DNA of 64,000 bases from Tricholoma matsutake (lineage: Eukaryota; Basidiomycota; Agaricomycetes; Agaricales; Tricholomataceae). Under the pieces are notes generated by a model. The model did no database searches. It was not told where the DNA came from and saw only the letters and a program-made list of their open reading frames with translations. The position numbers and the translations under genes are program-made. This document shows positions 10,260 to 22,350 of the stretch, in pieces; position 1 is the stretch's first letter; every line of letters starts with the position of its first letter. Where the stretch lies: positions 5,146,001 to 5,210,000 of the forward strand of contig AP026550.1 of assembly GCA_026075535.2 (NCBI GenBank). The letters are read 5' to 3'.

Positions 10260-10799
10260 GTTGTGCGCGCAGGGCGTATGACCCCCGTCTGGTTCTAGCT
10301 AGTGTTATCGGTATGTCGGGGTGGCTGTAGGGCACCAGACGAGTCCATTAACCCTCATAAAGGGGGCCCACCCGTGTTCAGGAGCAACTGTCAGGGAGGG
10401 GGGACACGAAACTAGGTACCAGTTCGGGGAGGCGCCTGAGCGCTTTCAGATCTGCTGTCGGTTGTGCGCTACAGCTTCAATGCTGACTGCGCCTTCCTTT
10501 CCGAGCTGAGAGGCTCACATCGGGGCGGCAGTTTCCCCTAAATCTTGCACTCATACCCGTAGGGATCGGGGAACACGACATCGTCAAGTCCGGGTTGTCG
10601 GTACGCCACCACTGGCAAGTCCGTTTACTCGATAAAGGGGGCCCCCTTAGTGGTCATCGCAGTTATCCAGGTGGTTGGTGCGAAGATTAGCAGGAGGAGG
10701 ACTTGGGCTGGGCGTAGTGTACTCTGCTTGTACGTCCCTACCGCGGACTGCGACCGGGCGCCGCGTTATAAATTTTTGATCCAAAAAAAACAAAAAAAA
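10260..10799 (+). other. LINE A1 3' UTR and poly(A)
   Basis: About 525 bp of 3' UTR, typical of LINE-A, with two AAAGGGGGCCC blocks and the terminal CGCGG...CCGCG hairpin. It ends with an A-run interrupted by one C. The target H resumes at 10800. I see no gene in it. Confidence 0.85.
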
Positions 10800-12752
10800 A
10801 CTAGAGCCATACCAGTATTGGAGGGCCCTACCCACTTCCCCCCGCAACAGGGCCTTCACCCCACGGTGATCAACCTGATGTTCGTACCTACAGATCTCAG
10901 ATTTGTATTGTACTGCGAGATTGTACCTGAAGCCAGGGGGACGTCTGACCACGCCCCTCTGACGTTAATACTACCTGGCCCGGGATCTTTGGTCCCGGTT
11001 ACCAAGTGGTCCATCAAAAAAGGATCCGAGGAGGAAGCATCATATCGGGATGCTGTCTCCTCCGCTTTAACTCCGTGGCTAGATTGGCACGGAGATACAT
11101 CGGCAGAAATCGACGATGTCGTTTCGGCGATATCGGCGATTTTAAACAAGGCATGGGAAAACCATGCCAAGGAATCTCGCCTCGGCAAGTCGTCCAAAGG
11201 CTGGTGGACAGACGAGTGCAGTGGTGCTCTAGACGCTTACAGAGCCTCCCGCAATGGGGAGGACTGGAAGCATTATAGGAAAGTCATGTGACATTCAAAG
11301 CGTGATTTCTTCGACGACCGTATCCAAGAAGTGGCTACGATGAACAGATGACCCTGGGACCTTATGGCTTGGACTCGTCAACGTAACCTCCCATCGTACG
11401 AGGCAATCTCCTATCGGGGAGAAACTTGCAACGACCTGGATTCCCTGTGGGCTGCCCTTGACGGGTCCTATAATGCTGCTTCAGATCGAGTAGTCGATCT
11501 GAGCGTTCTTGATGAACTCAACCCAGTGCCTGAAAGGGCCTGGGTCCCGTTCTCCGTCACGGAAATGAAAGAAGCGCTAAACGCGTGCTCTTCCCGTTCC
11601 GCTCCAGGTCCCGATCATGTTACGTGGTCGCACCTAAAACACTGGTGTAGCAACCCAGAAGTGGCAGGGCTTATCACCTGCATTGCTGAGGCATGCATCA
11701 CTGCTGGCCACTGGCCAGCTCACTTTAAGGAATCCCTGTCGGTTATCATCCTGAAACCAGGGAAACCTAACTACTCTACTCCAAAGTCGTTCAGGCCTAT
11801 CGTGCTACTGAATACTCTGGGCAAGTTAGTCGAAAAGATGTTGTCTAGGCGACTTCAGTTCGACGGTGTTGCACACGAGGCCTTCAAGCAAAATCAGTTT
11901 GGAGGTGTCGCCCAGCGTTCCACTGAGGATGCAGGTATCTACCTTATCCACCTGGTCAGAGCAGGATGGGCCAAAGGGCTCAAAACAACTGTTGTCGCCT
12001 TCGACATCGCTCAGTTCTTCCCCTCCTTGAACCACCAGGTTCTATTGGAGATTATCTCTCGGTCGGGATTCCCTGTGCAAGTAGTGAATTTCTTCTGCTC
12101 ATATCTGGTTGGTCGCAAGACGACCTACAAATGGAACGCTTTCTCATCCGGCTCCTTTGCAGCAGATGTGGGAGTGGGGCAAGGCTCTGCCTTATCCCCT
12201 GTCTTATCGGTGTTATACCTGATGCCCATTATGAAGCTCTTCAGAAGAAGCGAAATCGGCAGAGATGTCGATCTCATGTCCTATGTGGACGATGGTACCC
12301 TCATCGCCCGCTCTCCACAGTTGGAGGATAACCTCCCCCTCCTTAAAAAAGTGTATGGCTGGATCTTCCAAGCATTCACCTCCCTCGGTCTTGTCCTTGA
12401 ACACGACAAGTCCGAAATATTCCACTTCTCAAGGGCAAGGAGATTCACTCCCTTACCCATCGACCTCAGATTTGCCCCTTACATGGGCAATATCCCCCTC
12501 AAACCCAAGGTTACCTGGAGGTACCTTGGATTTTTCTTCGACCGCAAACTCTCCTTCAAAGAGCATACGCGGTTCTATTCCACCAAAGCCCTTACTACTG
12601 CAAGGGCAATGGGAATGCTCGGCAACTCTGTAAGAGGGTTAACTCCCATGCAGAAACGTCTTCTCTACTGTTCATGCGTTGTGCCTATCATGACGTATGG
12701 ACTGAGACCTGAGACTCTGGCACTTCAAAGGCGCTCGCGTCAAGGGTGTCAT
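10800..12752 (+). pseudogene. LINE H ORF2, middle part, with stops and a frameshift
   Basis: Continues H ORF2 from the endonuclease through the RT (FDIAQFFPS, YVDDG). The copy is dead for several reasons. There are TGA stops at about 11287 and 11347, where other copies have CGA (C-to-T at CpG). A 7-bp tandem duplication of CTGAGAC (12702-12715) shifts the frame after YGLR. It is then cut by B3 at 12752. Confidence 0.9.
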
Positions 12753-14982
12753 TTTTTTTTTTTTTTTTTTTTTTTTTGGATCAGAATTTATAACGCGGGG
12801 CTCGAACGCAGTCCGCGGAGCAAGGTACAAACTTGGGTACTACTTTATCTATGTGTTCCCCTCGCCCATCTCCCACTCAGGTCCCCGTTTTAGCCACCTT
12901 TAGGCGGGCAGTTCCACAGACGTTGGCCTCTCAGCCAGGAAAGGCAATAATCTGGAGGGGGCGCCCCCCCCTCCCGAAGTTAGCCATTAGATCGCCCTCT
13001 GGAGCAAACGGTCCCCCAGCCACATGTCCGACCGAGGCCAGACCAGGCGCAGCAGTGTTAATTCACCGTAAATCCCCCCTTGCGGGAGGAATAACCGTCT
13101 GCGTTTTTCCAGCCAACGAGGATTGACCACCCCAGACGAATGAGGTGGACCATCACCGTGTTGTGCACGAGTGACAGTAACAAGGCGGGTGGTTGTTCAC
13201 CTGGTTATTCACCGTGACCGCCGTAAGTAGGGGGCCGAGACCCCCCTCGAGCAAATGCACCTATGTGCGCGCACTCGATGACATCATCCCCCCTGCAGTG
13301 GGGGGAAGGTATAGGGAAGCGACACCATGTCACCATCCCGATAGTGGCCACCAGTTACTTGGTGGCCGTGAAGGTAGAGGGGGATAGCCCCCTGTACTAG
13401 TTGCGGCGCTGCTGTCCACGAGGACCTCGAGGACGACGGCGCTGTGCTGGGGACGAGGGTTCCCCAGATTGAGGCTCTGATTGAGCGGTGTGCACCGCCG
13501 CATAGGAAGCCCGGAAGGCTGCCGGAGACGTGAGGTCGAGAGGTGTCGGAACGGCTGCTAGTTCCGCCGACATCGTCTCAGACAATCGCCAGGTGGTCGT
13601 GAATAACTCCCAGGCCATTTGGCGCCATGCGTTCCTCTCTGCAGGGGGAACGGCGGATGTACGGACGGTACCAATGAACATGGTCATCGCGTCGAGTTGG
13701 TGTAGCATGGCATGAGAGGTGGCTTCGATTTCCAGCCTCTCATTCACAGATAACGGCGCTTCGTCCTCCACCAGCTCAGGGATGGGGGGCAAAGGCGGTA
13801 ACGGGGCAGGGGATGCCTCCGGATAGAAGAGCTCAGCAATGCCGAGCTCCTGAGTGTACATGTCCTCGCGTTCGAGACTGCGAGTCCATCGTTTATGTGC
13901 GACATGGACGTCCTGCGCCCACAGCACACGGTCGATCGTTTGCCTCGAGGCCAGCTTGGGGCTGCTCTCGGCATAATCGAGGGCCTCTTGCATAGCAAGA
14001 GAATCCTCATCATCCTCAGGGTCGGAGAGGTCCTCTCCAGCCCATAGATCTCTAACTGCCCATAGGGCAGTGGCTACACCCGGATCGTCGTGATCGTACC
14101 GGGTGTCGTAGTCTTGGACGCCATCATCATAGATGTCGCCCGTAATCAGGGAGGGGTTGTGTAGACCCCAACGCGGTGTTTGGTCTCTAGTTCGCCGTTT
14201 AGGCATTGAGAGGAAGTTAGTGCTTGTAGATGATGGTAAAAATCGAAATACGTAGCGTGCCATCGATAACAGGTGATCCCTTATCTCTATTCCGGGTCCA
14301 CCCGATACTGCCTCCGAACGCTCCGAGGGGGGAACAGGCCGCACATCCTGTAGCCCGGTGGGAGAAGATTGAACCCGGGTCATACCACCCCAGAGGAGTG
14401 AGCACCGGAGGTAGAGGGATAGTGGTGAGGAGCGGCCACCGAGGTGTAAGCCTAGCCGCTAGGGGGCACCATCGCCCGGCCCCTTTTAACGATGGTGTAT
14501 TCCAGCGGGTAGTCAGTGTAGCATGTCTCTAGTAATAGAAACTCACAGAGCATGGAGGCTGGAAGCCTCCCAGATGACCAGCAGTCCAGTGATAATGTCC
14601 CTCCTCCCTAAGCCAGACCTCCCCCACCTAGACGAGTGTGACGACTTGGGCGAGCGTTGAAGCAGGCATCCCACACCCACTCTAAGCCCCCAGAGGGACC
14701 TAGACTACTCTTTCATAGACAACACTCACCTAGTCAGGATCCTCGAAGCCCAGGAGAACGAGACGAATAGCAGCCATTGTCAAAAACAATGACCGGGGCA
14801 TCCACAGAGATCGGATGGACGGATCTCTTAGCAAATCAGGGTAGGCCTGGAGGCGCCGAGAGCGTTCGTGATGGTGAAATCCGATCGAAAATCGGACAAA
14901 AATTGGAGTGTCGACGTTGCGTGCAACGTTGAGCAGAGGTGTTTACCACTATTTATGGTGGTTGTAACAAGTCAAGGAGCGT
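12753..14982 (-). mobile_element. B3, full-length B element (reverse)
   Basis: Flanked by the 15-bp TSD cgtcaagggtgtcat (12738-12752 and 14983-14997). It starts with the reversed poly(A) and family 3' end, and ends with the reversed leader (hairpins present) and AACAAGTCAAGGAGC. The ORF is intact. Very close to B2 and to the visible part of B9, so it belongs to the same young subfamily. Confidence 0.93.
13397..14206 (-). CDS. B-element protein (269 aa, B3)
   Basis: An intact ORF starting MPKRRTRDQTPRWGLHNP at 14206. The frame stays open further upstream into the leader, but the MPKRR start is the one shared by all copies. It differs from the B2 protein by only a few residues (for example D to N, R to W). 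It has the same acidic, Pro-rich, helical core and Arg-rich tail plan. Function unknown. Confidence 0.8.
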   Translation of the reverse strand: MPKRRTRDQTPRWGLHNPSLITGDIYDDGVQDYDTRYDHDDPGVATALWAVRDLWAGEDLSDPEDDEDSLAMQEALDYAESSPKLASRQTIDRVLWAQDVHVAHKRWTRSLEREDMYTQELGIAELFYPEASPAPLPPLPPIPELVEDEAPLSVNERLEIEATSHAMLHQLDAMTMFIGTVRTSAVPPAERNAWRQMAWELFTTTWRLSETMSAELAAVPTPLDLTSPAAFRASYAAVHTAQSEPQSGEPSSPAQRRRPRGPRGQQRRN

Positions 14983-16357
14983 CGTCAAGGGTGTCATCAA
15001 AACATTGGCCCAGGTGCAGTCCATAGCTGCACGCTGGATCCTTGGTGCATTCAGAACCACCCCCATCGGTGGCTTGGAGAGTATCGCAGGACTGCTGCCT
15101 ATGCAGCTGTTACTCCGTCGTCTAGTCGACAGAGGGGTATTCAGAACCCCCCTATTGGCTCCATCACACCCCCTAAGAGCAATCTTAGGGCCTAATCATG
15201 TCGGCACTACCCATTCTCATGAGCTAGGACTCTGGGGAGGGAACGTGCTCGACACACTCAACCTACAAGGGCCATCTGTCGCCTCGGCTGCAGCGCTGGC
15301 CCTTGTACCAGGCGATGAATTTGACCCCTTTGGGGAAGAAAACACACCTGGAAACAGAGTGAAGGATCTATTCCCCACTTGCTTCTCCTCTCATCGCCTC
15401 ACCTCCAAGGAGGATGGAGTGAGGAACTCTTACAGGAGTGACCTCGACAAGGCCTGGGCCTCTGCCCAGGCAGAGGATGACACTCTCGTCATTGCAGTGG
15501 ATGCCTCGGTGCCCACTGATGCTAAATTTCAAGCTGTCGCCTGCGCACTTGTCTTCAGACAGGGAGAACAGGTGGATTGCATTGTCTCAGCCTCTGGGAG
15601 GAGAACCCCCCCGGAAGTCGAACTTTTTGCTCTCCAACTAGGTGTCTCGGCTGCGTGCAGCAGAGGATGCAAAAAGTTGGTGATCTTCTCGGATTCTACT
15701 ACGGGCATCGAGTCCCTAATTGATCCAAAACCACGTTCTGGGCAGATCTTTGCCCTGGACGCCTGCCGCTCCCTTTGCCCCTGGCTAGCTGGGGACGAGG
15801 AGAGAAACGTCACATTCTGGCATGTCCCCTCGAAATTCGAGTGGAACATTCACAAGATGGCTCACGATGTAGCTACATCTACCAAGATCTCCATGGGCAG
15901 ACACCCGCGGACATCTCTAAATTACCTTAAAAACCAGGTCGAAAAGGCCATTTGTAAGGATTGGCACACCCAGTTCTCAGATCCGGTGTATCGTGGTCGG
16001 CACTTCTACCAACTCAAAGGAGTGGGTGGAAAACCAGTACTACCCTCAACTCACAAAGGTGGGCCTTGGCTGAAAGCAATGGGGAACAACACTACGTTGA
16101 CTTCCCGTTTGACTCGTATGATCACTGGCCATGCTCCTATAGGGGAGTATCGTCAACGTTTATCCCTCGACGGGGAATACCAATGTTGGTGCCTTGGTCC
16201 CGAGATTCAAACTCGAGACCATCTACTACGCGTCTGCCCCAAGGTGGATCGGAAAGAAACTCGTGCAAGCCCAGACTCCGTCAAAGGCTTCAATGAATTC
16301 ATGGACAATAACCCGGCTCTTGGGTCGTTCAACTCACTTGCGTGGGATCCAGGATAG
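14983..16357 (+). pseudogene. LINE H ORF2, 3' part (end of RT, RNase H)
   Basis: Resumes after B3 with the repeated TSD (VKGVIKTLAQVQS) and runs open to the stop at 16355-16357. The RNase H residues VDAS, EVELFA, SDSTTG and MAHDVA are intact, as is the C-terminal CWCLG...HLLRVC. It is part of a dead copy because of upstream stops, a frameshift and B3. Confidence 0.9.
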
Positions 16358-16905
16358 GGTGTGCGCGCAGGGCGTATGACCCCCGTCTGGTTCTGGCTAG
16401 TGTTATCGGTATGTCGGGGTGGCCGTAGAGGCACCAGACGAGTCCGTTAACCCTCATAAAGGGGGCCCACCCGTGTTCAGGAGCGACTGTCAGGGAGGGG
16501 GGACACGAAACTAGGTACTGGTTCGGGGAGGCGCCTGAGCGCTTCCAGATCCACTGTCGGTTGCGCGCTATGGCTTCGACGCTGACTGTGCCTTCCTTTC
16601 CGAGCTGAGAGGCTCACGTCGGGGCGGCAGTTTCCCCTAAATCTTGCACTCATACCCGTAGGGATTCGGGGAACACAACATCGTCAAGTCCGGGTTGTCG
16701 GTACACCACCACTGGCAAGTCCGTTTACTCGATAAAGGGGGCCCCCTTAGTGGTCATTGCAGCTATCCAGGTGGTTGGTGCGAAGATTAGCAGGAGGAGG
16801 ACTTGGGCTCGGCGTAGTGTACTCTGCTTGTACATCTCTACCATGGACTGCGATCGGGCGCCGCATTATAAACTTTTGACCCAAAAAAAAAAAAAAAAAA
16901 AAAAA
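16358..16905 (+). other. LINE H 3' UTR and poly(A)
   Basis: A typical LINE-A 3' UTR ending GCGCCGCATTATAAACTTTTGA and an A-run at about 16884-16904. It marks the end of H. The sequence after it is a minus-strand ORF2 (G), the target into which H inserted. The matching TSD lies left of the window. Confidence 0.85.
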
Positions 16906-17350
16906 TGCACCGAGGATCCAACGGGCAGCAATGGACTGCACTTGGGCCAACGTTTTGATGACACCTTTGACGCGAGCGCCTTTGAAGTGCCAAAGTCTGA
17001 GTCCATATGTCATGATAGGTACGACACACAAACGGTACAAAAGGTGTTTCTGCATAGGGGTTAGCCCCCTGACAGAGTTGCCGAGCATTCCCATTGCCCT
17101 TGCAGTGGTAAGGGCTTTGGTGGAGTAGAACCGCATATGCTCTTTGAAGGAGAGTTTGCGATTGAAGAAGAATCCGAGGTACCTCCAGGTAACCTTGGGC
17201 TTAAGGGGGGTATTGCCTGTGTAGGGAGCAAATCCGAGATCAATGGGTAAGGGAGTAAATCGCCTTGCCCTCGAGAAGTGAAATATTTCGGACTTGTCGT
17301 GTTCGAGAACAAGTCCAAGGGAGGTGAATGCCCGGAAAATCCAGCCATAC
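16906..17350 (-). pseudogene. LINE G ORF2 fragment (RT part)
   Basis: A minus-strand piece of LINE-A ORF2, reading from YGWIFRAF to ARWILGA. It lies between the 3' end of H (+) and the 3' end of F (-). It is the oldest layer visible, because both H and F inserted into it. No complete G ends are in the window. Confidence 0.88.
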
Positions 17351-19053
17351 ACTTTTTTTTTTTTTTTTTTTTTTTTGGGTCAAAAATTTATAACGCGGCG
17401 CCCGATCGCAGTCCGCGGCAGAGACATACAAACGAGGTACACTACGCCCAGCCCAAGTCCTCCTCCTGCTAATCTTCGCACCAACCACCTGGATAACTGC
17501 GACGACTACTAAGGGGGCCCCCTTTATCGAGTAAACGGACTTGCCAGTGGTGGTGTACCGACAACCCGGACTTGACGATGTCGTGTTCCCCGAATCCCTA
17601 CGGGTATGTGTGCAAGATTTAGGGGAGATTGCCGCCCCGATGTGAGCCTCTCAGCTCGGAAAGGAAGGCGTAGTCGGCGTCGAAGCCGTAACGCGCAACC
17701 GACAGTGGATCTGGAAGCGCTCAGGCGCCTCCCCGAACCAGTACCTGGGTTTGTGTCCCCCCTCCCTGACAGACGCTCCTGAACACGGGTGGGCCCCCTT
17801 TATGAGGGTTAACGGACTCGTCTGGTGCCCAACGGCCACCCCGACATACCGATAACACTAGCCAGAACCGGACGGGGGTCATACGCCCTGCGCGCACAAC
17901 CTATCCTGGGTCCCACGCAAGTGAGTTGAACGATCCTAAAGCAGGATTGTTGTCCATGAATTCGTGGAAGCCTTCGACGGAGTCTGGGCTTGCACGAGTT
18001 TCTTTCCGATCCACCTTGGGGCAGACGCGTAGTAGATGGTCTCGAGTTTGAATTTCGGGACCAAGACACCAACATTGGTATTCCCCGTCAAGGGATAGAC
18101 GTTGGCGATACTCCCCTATGGGAGCATGGCCAGTAATCATACGAGTCGAACGGGAAGTCAACATAGTGTTGTTTCCCATTACTTTCAGCCAAGGTCCACC
18201 CTTGTGGGTCGAGGGTAATACTGGTTTTCCACCAACCCCTTTGAGTTGGTAGAAGTGTCGTCCACGGTACGCAGGATCTGCGAACCGAGTGTGCCAATCC
18301 TTACAAACGGCCTTTTCGACCTGGTTTTTAAGGTACTCTAAAGACGTCCGCGGGTGTCTGCCCACGGAGATCTTGGTAGATGTAGCTACATCGTGAGCCA
18401 TCTTGTGAACGTTCCACTCGAATTTCGAGGGAACATGCCAGAATGTTACATTCCTCTCCTCGTCCCCCGCTAGCCAGGGACGCAGGGAGCGACAAGCGTC
18501 CAGGGCAAATATTTGCTCAGAGCGTGGTTTAGGATCAATTAGGGACTCGATGCCCGTAGTAGAATCCGAGAATATCACCAACTTTTTGCATCCTCTGCTG
18601 CACGCAGCGGATACGCCTAGTTGGAGAGCGAAGAGTTCGACCTCCGGGGGGGTTCTCCTCCCAGAAGCAGAGACAACGCGATCGACCTGTTCTCCCTGTC
18701 CGAAGACCAGAGCACAGGTGACCGCCTGAAATTTAGCATCTGTGGGCACTGAGGCGTCCACTGCAACGACGAGAGTGTCGTCCTCGACCAGGGCAGAAGC
18801 CCAGGCCTTATCGAGGTCACTCCTGTAAGAGTTCCTCACTCCATCCTCCTTAGAGGTGAGGCGATGGGAGGAGAAGCGAGTGGGGAACAAGTCCTTCACT
18901 CTGTTTCCGGGTGTGTTTTTGTCCCCAAAGGGGTCGAACTCATCGCCTGGTACGAGGGCCAAAGCTGCGGCTGAGGCAACAGATGGACCTTGCAGGTTGA
19001 GTGTGTCGAGCACGTTCCCTCCCCAGAGTCCTAGCTCATGAGAGTGGGTAGTC
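17351..19053 (-). mobile_element. LINE F, 3' part (reverse), cut by E0
   Basis: Starts with a T-run (about 17353-17376) and the reversed LINE-A 3' end, then the 3' UTR (to 17900) and the ORF2 C-terminus. At 19053 it is interrupted by the 5' end of E0. The remainder must lie right of the window, beyond E0. Confidence 0.9.
17901..19053 (-). pseudogene. LINE F ORF2 C-terminus (RNase H)
   Basis: Reads from TTHSHELGLWGG to the ORF2 end FNSLAWDPG. The RNase H residues (VDAS, EVELFA, SDSTTG, MAHDVA) and the CWCLG...HLLRVC motif are kept. It has no start of its own; the open frame that appears to extend into 19118 is antisense E0 leader. Confidence 0.9.
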
Positions 19054-19645
19054 ATCGCTTCTTGTCCTCTTACCGCGACGTGCACAGCCACAAAAATCTT
19101 CGTCGACTCCGTTTTCAACTTTTGCAGCTCAATCCGTCCTCGATCCCAGCGATCCGGTATAACTAGCGTCTTACCAACGCATGTCTGATTCGTATTCCAG
19201 AAGTAGGGGGAGATCGGGTGAGGCGATGGACGAGGGGGGACCCTCTAGATCCGGTACGCCCAGAACTCCTGGCGACGACCCCATTGATTCCCTGCGGCTC
19301 TCTTCGAGCTGCAGATCGTACACCCTCAGTGGGCCCTCACAGGACCCAAAGAGGCTCTCCAACCCCCTCCCCCTATGGGGCGGGCACTGTCACTCCGCGA
19401 GCACAGCGTTTCAGCGTGCCAGCGTTATCTTCCAGGGATGCGACTGCGTCTCCTGTACCACCGGCTACCCCTTCAACACCCGCTTCATGGGCTGATGAAG
19501 TGGCCGATAACCTCTCTACCCACGTCATTCAGGACACGGAGATGACTAGCGATGACTGGAGCGGACCCCAGACCTTCGCCAGTGACCTGGGAGAGTATGC
19601 AACTGGATTCCGAGTTGTTCTCAACAGGACAGGATCTAGACGACT
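19054..19645 (+). mobile_element. LINE E0, 5' end and start of ORF1
   Basis: Begins with ATCGCTTCTTG inside F. The leader is followed by ORF1 from 19181 (MSDSYSRSRGRSGE). An 8-bp deletion near 19312 (GCAGATCGTACACCC, against GCAGATCCACACAGATCGT in A1) shifts the frame, so ORF1 is broken. The element is split at 19645 by E1 and resumes at 61780, with TSD ggatctagacgact at 19632-19645 and 61780-61793. Confidence 0.9.
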
Positions 19646-20188
19646 TTTTTTTTTTTTTTTTTTTGGATCAAAAATTTATAACGCGGTGCCCGGTCGCAGT
19701 CCGCGGTAGAGACGTACAAACGAAGTACACTACGCCCCACCCAAGTCCTCCTCCTGCTGATCTTCGCACCAACCACCTGGATAGCTGCGCTGACCACTAA
19801 GGGGGCCCCCTTTATCGAGTAAACGGACTTGCCAGTGGTGGCGTACCGACAACCCGAGCTTGACGATGTCGTGTCCTCGAATCCCTACGGGTATGCGTGC
19901 AAGATTTAGGGGAAACTGCCGCCCCGACGTGAGCCTCTCAGCTCGGAAAGGAAAGCGTAGCCGACTGGAGTCGTCGTGATGCATAACCGACAAAGGATCT
20001 GGAAGCGCTCAGGCGCCTCCCCGAACCAGTACCTAGTTTCGTGTCCCCCCTCCCTGACAGACGCTCCTGAACACGGGTGGGCCCCCTTTATGAGGGTTAA
20101 CGGACTCGTCTGGTGCCCTACAGCCACCCCAACATACCGATAACACTAGCTAGGACCAGACGAGGGTCATACGCCCTGCGCGCACAAC
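19646..20188 (-). other. LINE E1 3' UTR and reversed poly(A)
   Basis: T-run at 19646-19664, then the reversed LINE-A 3' hairpin and the typical 3' UTR with both GGGCCCCC blocks. No gene seen. Confidence 0.85.
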
Positions 20189-21326
20189 CTATCCTGGATC
20201 CCACGCAAGCGAGTTGAACGATCCCAGTGCAGGATTATTGTCCATGAATTCGTGGAAGCCTTCGACAGTGTCTGGGCTCGCACGAGTTTCTTTGCGATCC
20301 ACCTTGGGGCAGACGCGTAGTAGATGGTCTCGAGTTTGGATGTCGGGACCAAGGCACCAGCATTGGTATTCCCCGTCAAGGGATAAGCGTTGACGATACT
20401 CCCCTATGGGAGCATGGCCAGTAATCATACGAGTTGAACGGGAAGTCAACGTTGTGTTGCTCCCCATAACTTTCAGCCAAGGCCCACCTTTGTGGGTCGA
20501 GGGTAGCACAGGCTTTCCACCCACTCCTTTGAGTTGGTAGAAGTGCCTTCCACGGTACGCCGGGTCTGAGAACCGGGTGTGCCAATCCTTACAAACGGCC
20601 TTGTCGACCTGATTTTTAAGGTAATCTAAAGACGTCCGCGGGTGTCTGCCCACGGAGATCTTGGTAGATGTAGCTACATCGTGAGCCATCTTGTGAACGT
20701 TCCACTCGAATTTCGAGGGGACGTGCCAGAATGTGACGTTCCTCTCCTCGTCCCCAGCTAGCCAGGGACGCAGGGAGCGACAAGCGTCCAGAGCAAAGAT
20801 TTGCTCAGAGCGTGGTTTAGGATCGACTAGGGACTCGATGCCTGTAGTGGAATCCGAGAATATCACCAACTTTTTGCACCCTCTGCTGCAAGCAGCCGAG
20901 ACGCCCAGTTGGAGAGCAAAGAGTTCGACCTCTGGAGGGGTTCTCCTCCCAGAGGCAGAGACTACACGATCAACCTGCTCTCCCTGTCCAAAGACAAGAG
21001 CGCAGGCGACAGCTTGAAATTTAGCATCGGTGGGCACCGAGGCGTCCACTGCAACGACGAGAGTGCCGTCCTCGACCAGGGCAGTGGCCCAGGCCTTGTC
21101 GAGGTCACTCCTATAAGACTTCTTCACTTCATCCTCCTTAGAGGTGAGACGATGAGAGGAGAAGCGAGTGGGGAATAAATCCTTCACTCTGTTTCCAGGT
21201 GTGTTTTCTTCCCCAAAGGGGTCGAATTCATCGCCTGGTACAAGGGCCAAGGCTGCAGCCGAGGCGACAGACGGCCCTTGTAAGGTGAGTGTGTCGAGCA
21301 CGTTCCCTCCCCAGAGTCCAAGCTCA
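20189..21326 (-). pseudogene. LINE E1 ORF2, C-terminal piece (RNase H)
   Basis: Reads from about ELGLWGGNVLDTL to FNSLAWDPG, with RNase H residues and the C-terminal C-x-C-H-C motif. It is cut at 21326 by P; the frame continues at 34254. The apparent Met start near 21406 lies in antisense P leader and is not real. Confidence 0.92.
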
Positions 21327-21453
21327 ATCGCTTCTTGTCTTGTTACCGCGACGTGCACAGCCACCAAAAACTTCGTCGACACCGTTTTCATCTTTTGTGG
21401 CTCCATCCGTCAACGATCCCAGCGATCCGGTTTATATAGCGTCTTACCAACGC

Positions 21454-22223
21454 ATGGCAGATTCTGTTAGCAGAGTAAGGGGGAGATCGGGCGAAGCGAT
21501 GGATGTGGGGGACCCTTCCAGAGCCGGTACGCCCAGAACTCCTGGCGACGACCCCATTGATTCTCTGCGGCCCTCTGGGGGCCGTAGATCCTCACAGATA
21601 GCACCTTCGGTGGGCCCTCATCGGTCCCAAAGAAGTTCTCCAACTCCCTCCCCGTATGGGGCCGGAACGATCACACCTCGCGCACAGCGATTTAGCGTGC
21701 CGACACTATCTCCCAGGAGGGCCACAGCGTCCCCTGCACCACCTACCACTCCTTCAACTCCTGCCTCTCGGTGGGGAGACGAAGCTTTGACACCCAACCC
21801 CGAGCCCGTGATCCAAGACACGGTGATGGCGAGCGATGCGGACGACGATTGGGCCGGTCCAGTCACCTTCGCCCACGACCTCGGGGAATACGCCCAGGGA
21901 TTCATCACTGTTCTTAACAGGACTGGAGCCCGACAACCGACTGCTGAACAACGGCAGGAAATCGCAGAACAACTGGGGGCGGTGCTGCATGCAGCGACCA
22001 CAGTTGGATTCCATCGCGACTCGGGGAACACGACCCTCCGAAGAGCCATCGACAGGGCTGGCGGTGCAGGCAAACGACCTGCGACTACTGACCCCAACGA
22101 TGTCCCAAGGACGGAACACTTGGAGGGATGGGATGGGCCACGCCCCCCCCCCTCACAAATCTGCGAGGACACGAGGCCCGAGAGGGGCTCGACCTCTTCC
22201 TAAACCCCCAACAGGGGGCACCT
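21454..22223 (+). pseudogene. LINE P ORF1, 5' part (subtype 2), frameshifted
   Basis: Starts MADSVSRVRGRSGEAMD. It is clearly related to, but diverged from, the Q-type ORF1: PEPVIQDTVMASDADDDWAG replaces the shorter Q segment. The C-tract at about 22143-22152 has 10 Cs instead of 9, moving the frame so that the original reading ends as SQICEDTRPERG. The two parts (770 + 1154 nt) sum to 1924, one more than 1923. It is cut at 22223 by Q. Confidence 0.9.
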
Positions 22224-22350
22224 ATCGCTTCTTGTCTTCTTACCGCGACGTGCACAGCCACAAAAATCTTCGTCGACACCGTTTTCAACTTTTGCAGCTC
22301 AATCCGTCCACGATCTCAGCGATCCGGTATCACCAGCGTCTTACCAACGC
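22224..22350 (+). promoter_or_regulatory. LINE Q 5' UTR
   Basis: Leader from the exact 5' end to the ORF1 start. ATCGCT at its first bases is complementary to AGCGAT at 22318-22323. An internal promoter is expected for an active LINE; none is recognisable by motif. Confidence 0.6.

Larger units (their letters stand above)
205..10799 (+). mobile_element. LINE A1, full-length LINE-A copy, interrupted by B1 and B2
   Basis: The 5' end begins with the family's terminal motif ATCGCTTCTTG and the 3' end is a poly(A) with one C. The TSD actagagccatacc is seen at 191-204 and 10800-10813. Removing B1 (1783-3662) and B2 (5823-8050) leaves an element of about 6.5 kb with ORF1, ORF2 and 3' UTR in order. 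Its ORF1 is almost identical to that of E0 at the right end of the window, which suggests recent transposition of one subfamily. ORF1 has a 1-bp loss in a C-tract; ORF2 was full length before B2 entered. Confidence 0.93.

Noticed and set aside
10321..10509. Recurrent 62-73 aa frame in the LINE-A 3' UTR (starts MAVGHQTSPLTLIKGAHPCSG; also at 28193, 33753, 46719 and on the minus strand)
   Set aside because: It recurs because the UTR recurs. The end of the frame differs between copies, there is no sign of codon selection, and it lies after ORF2. Kept as UTR.
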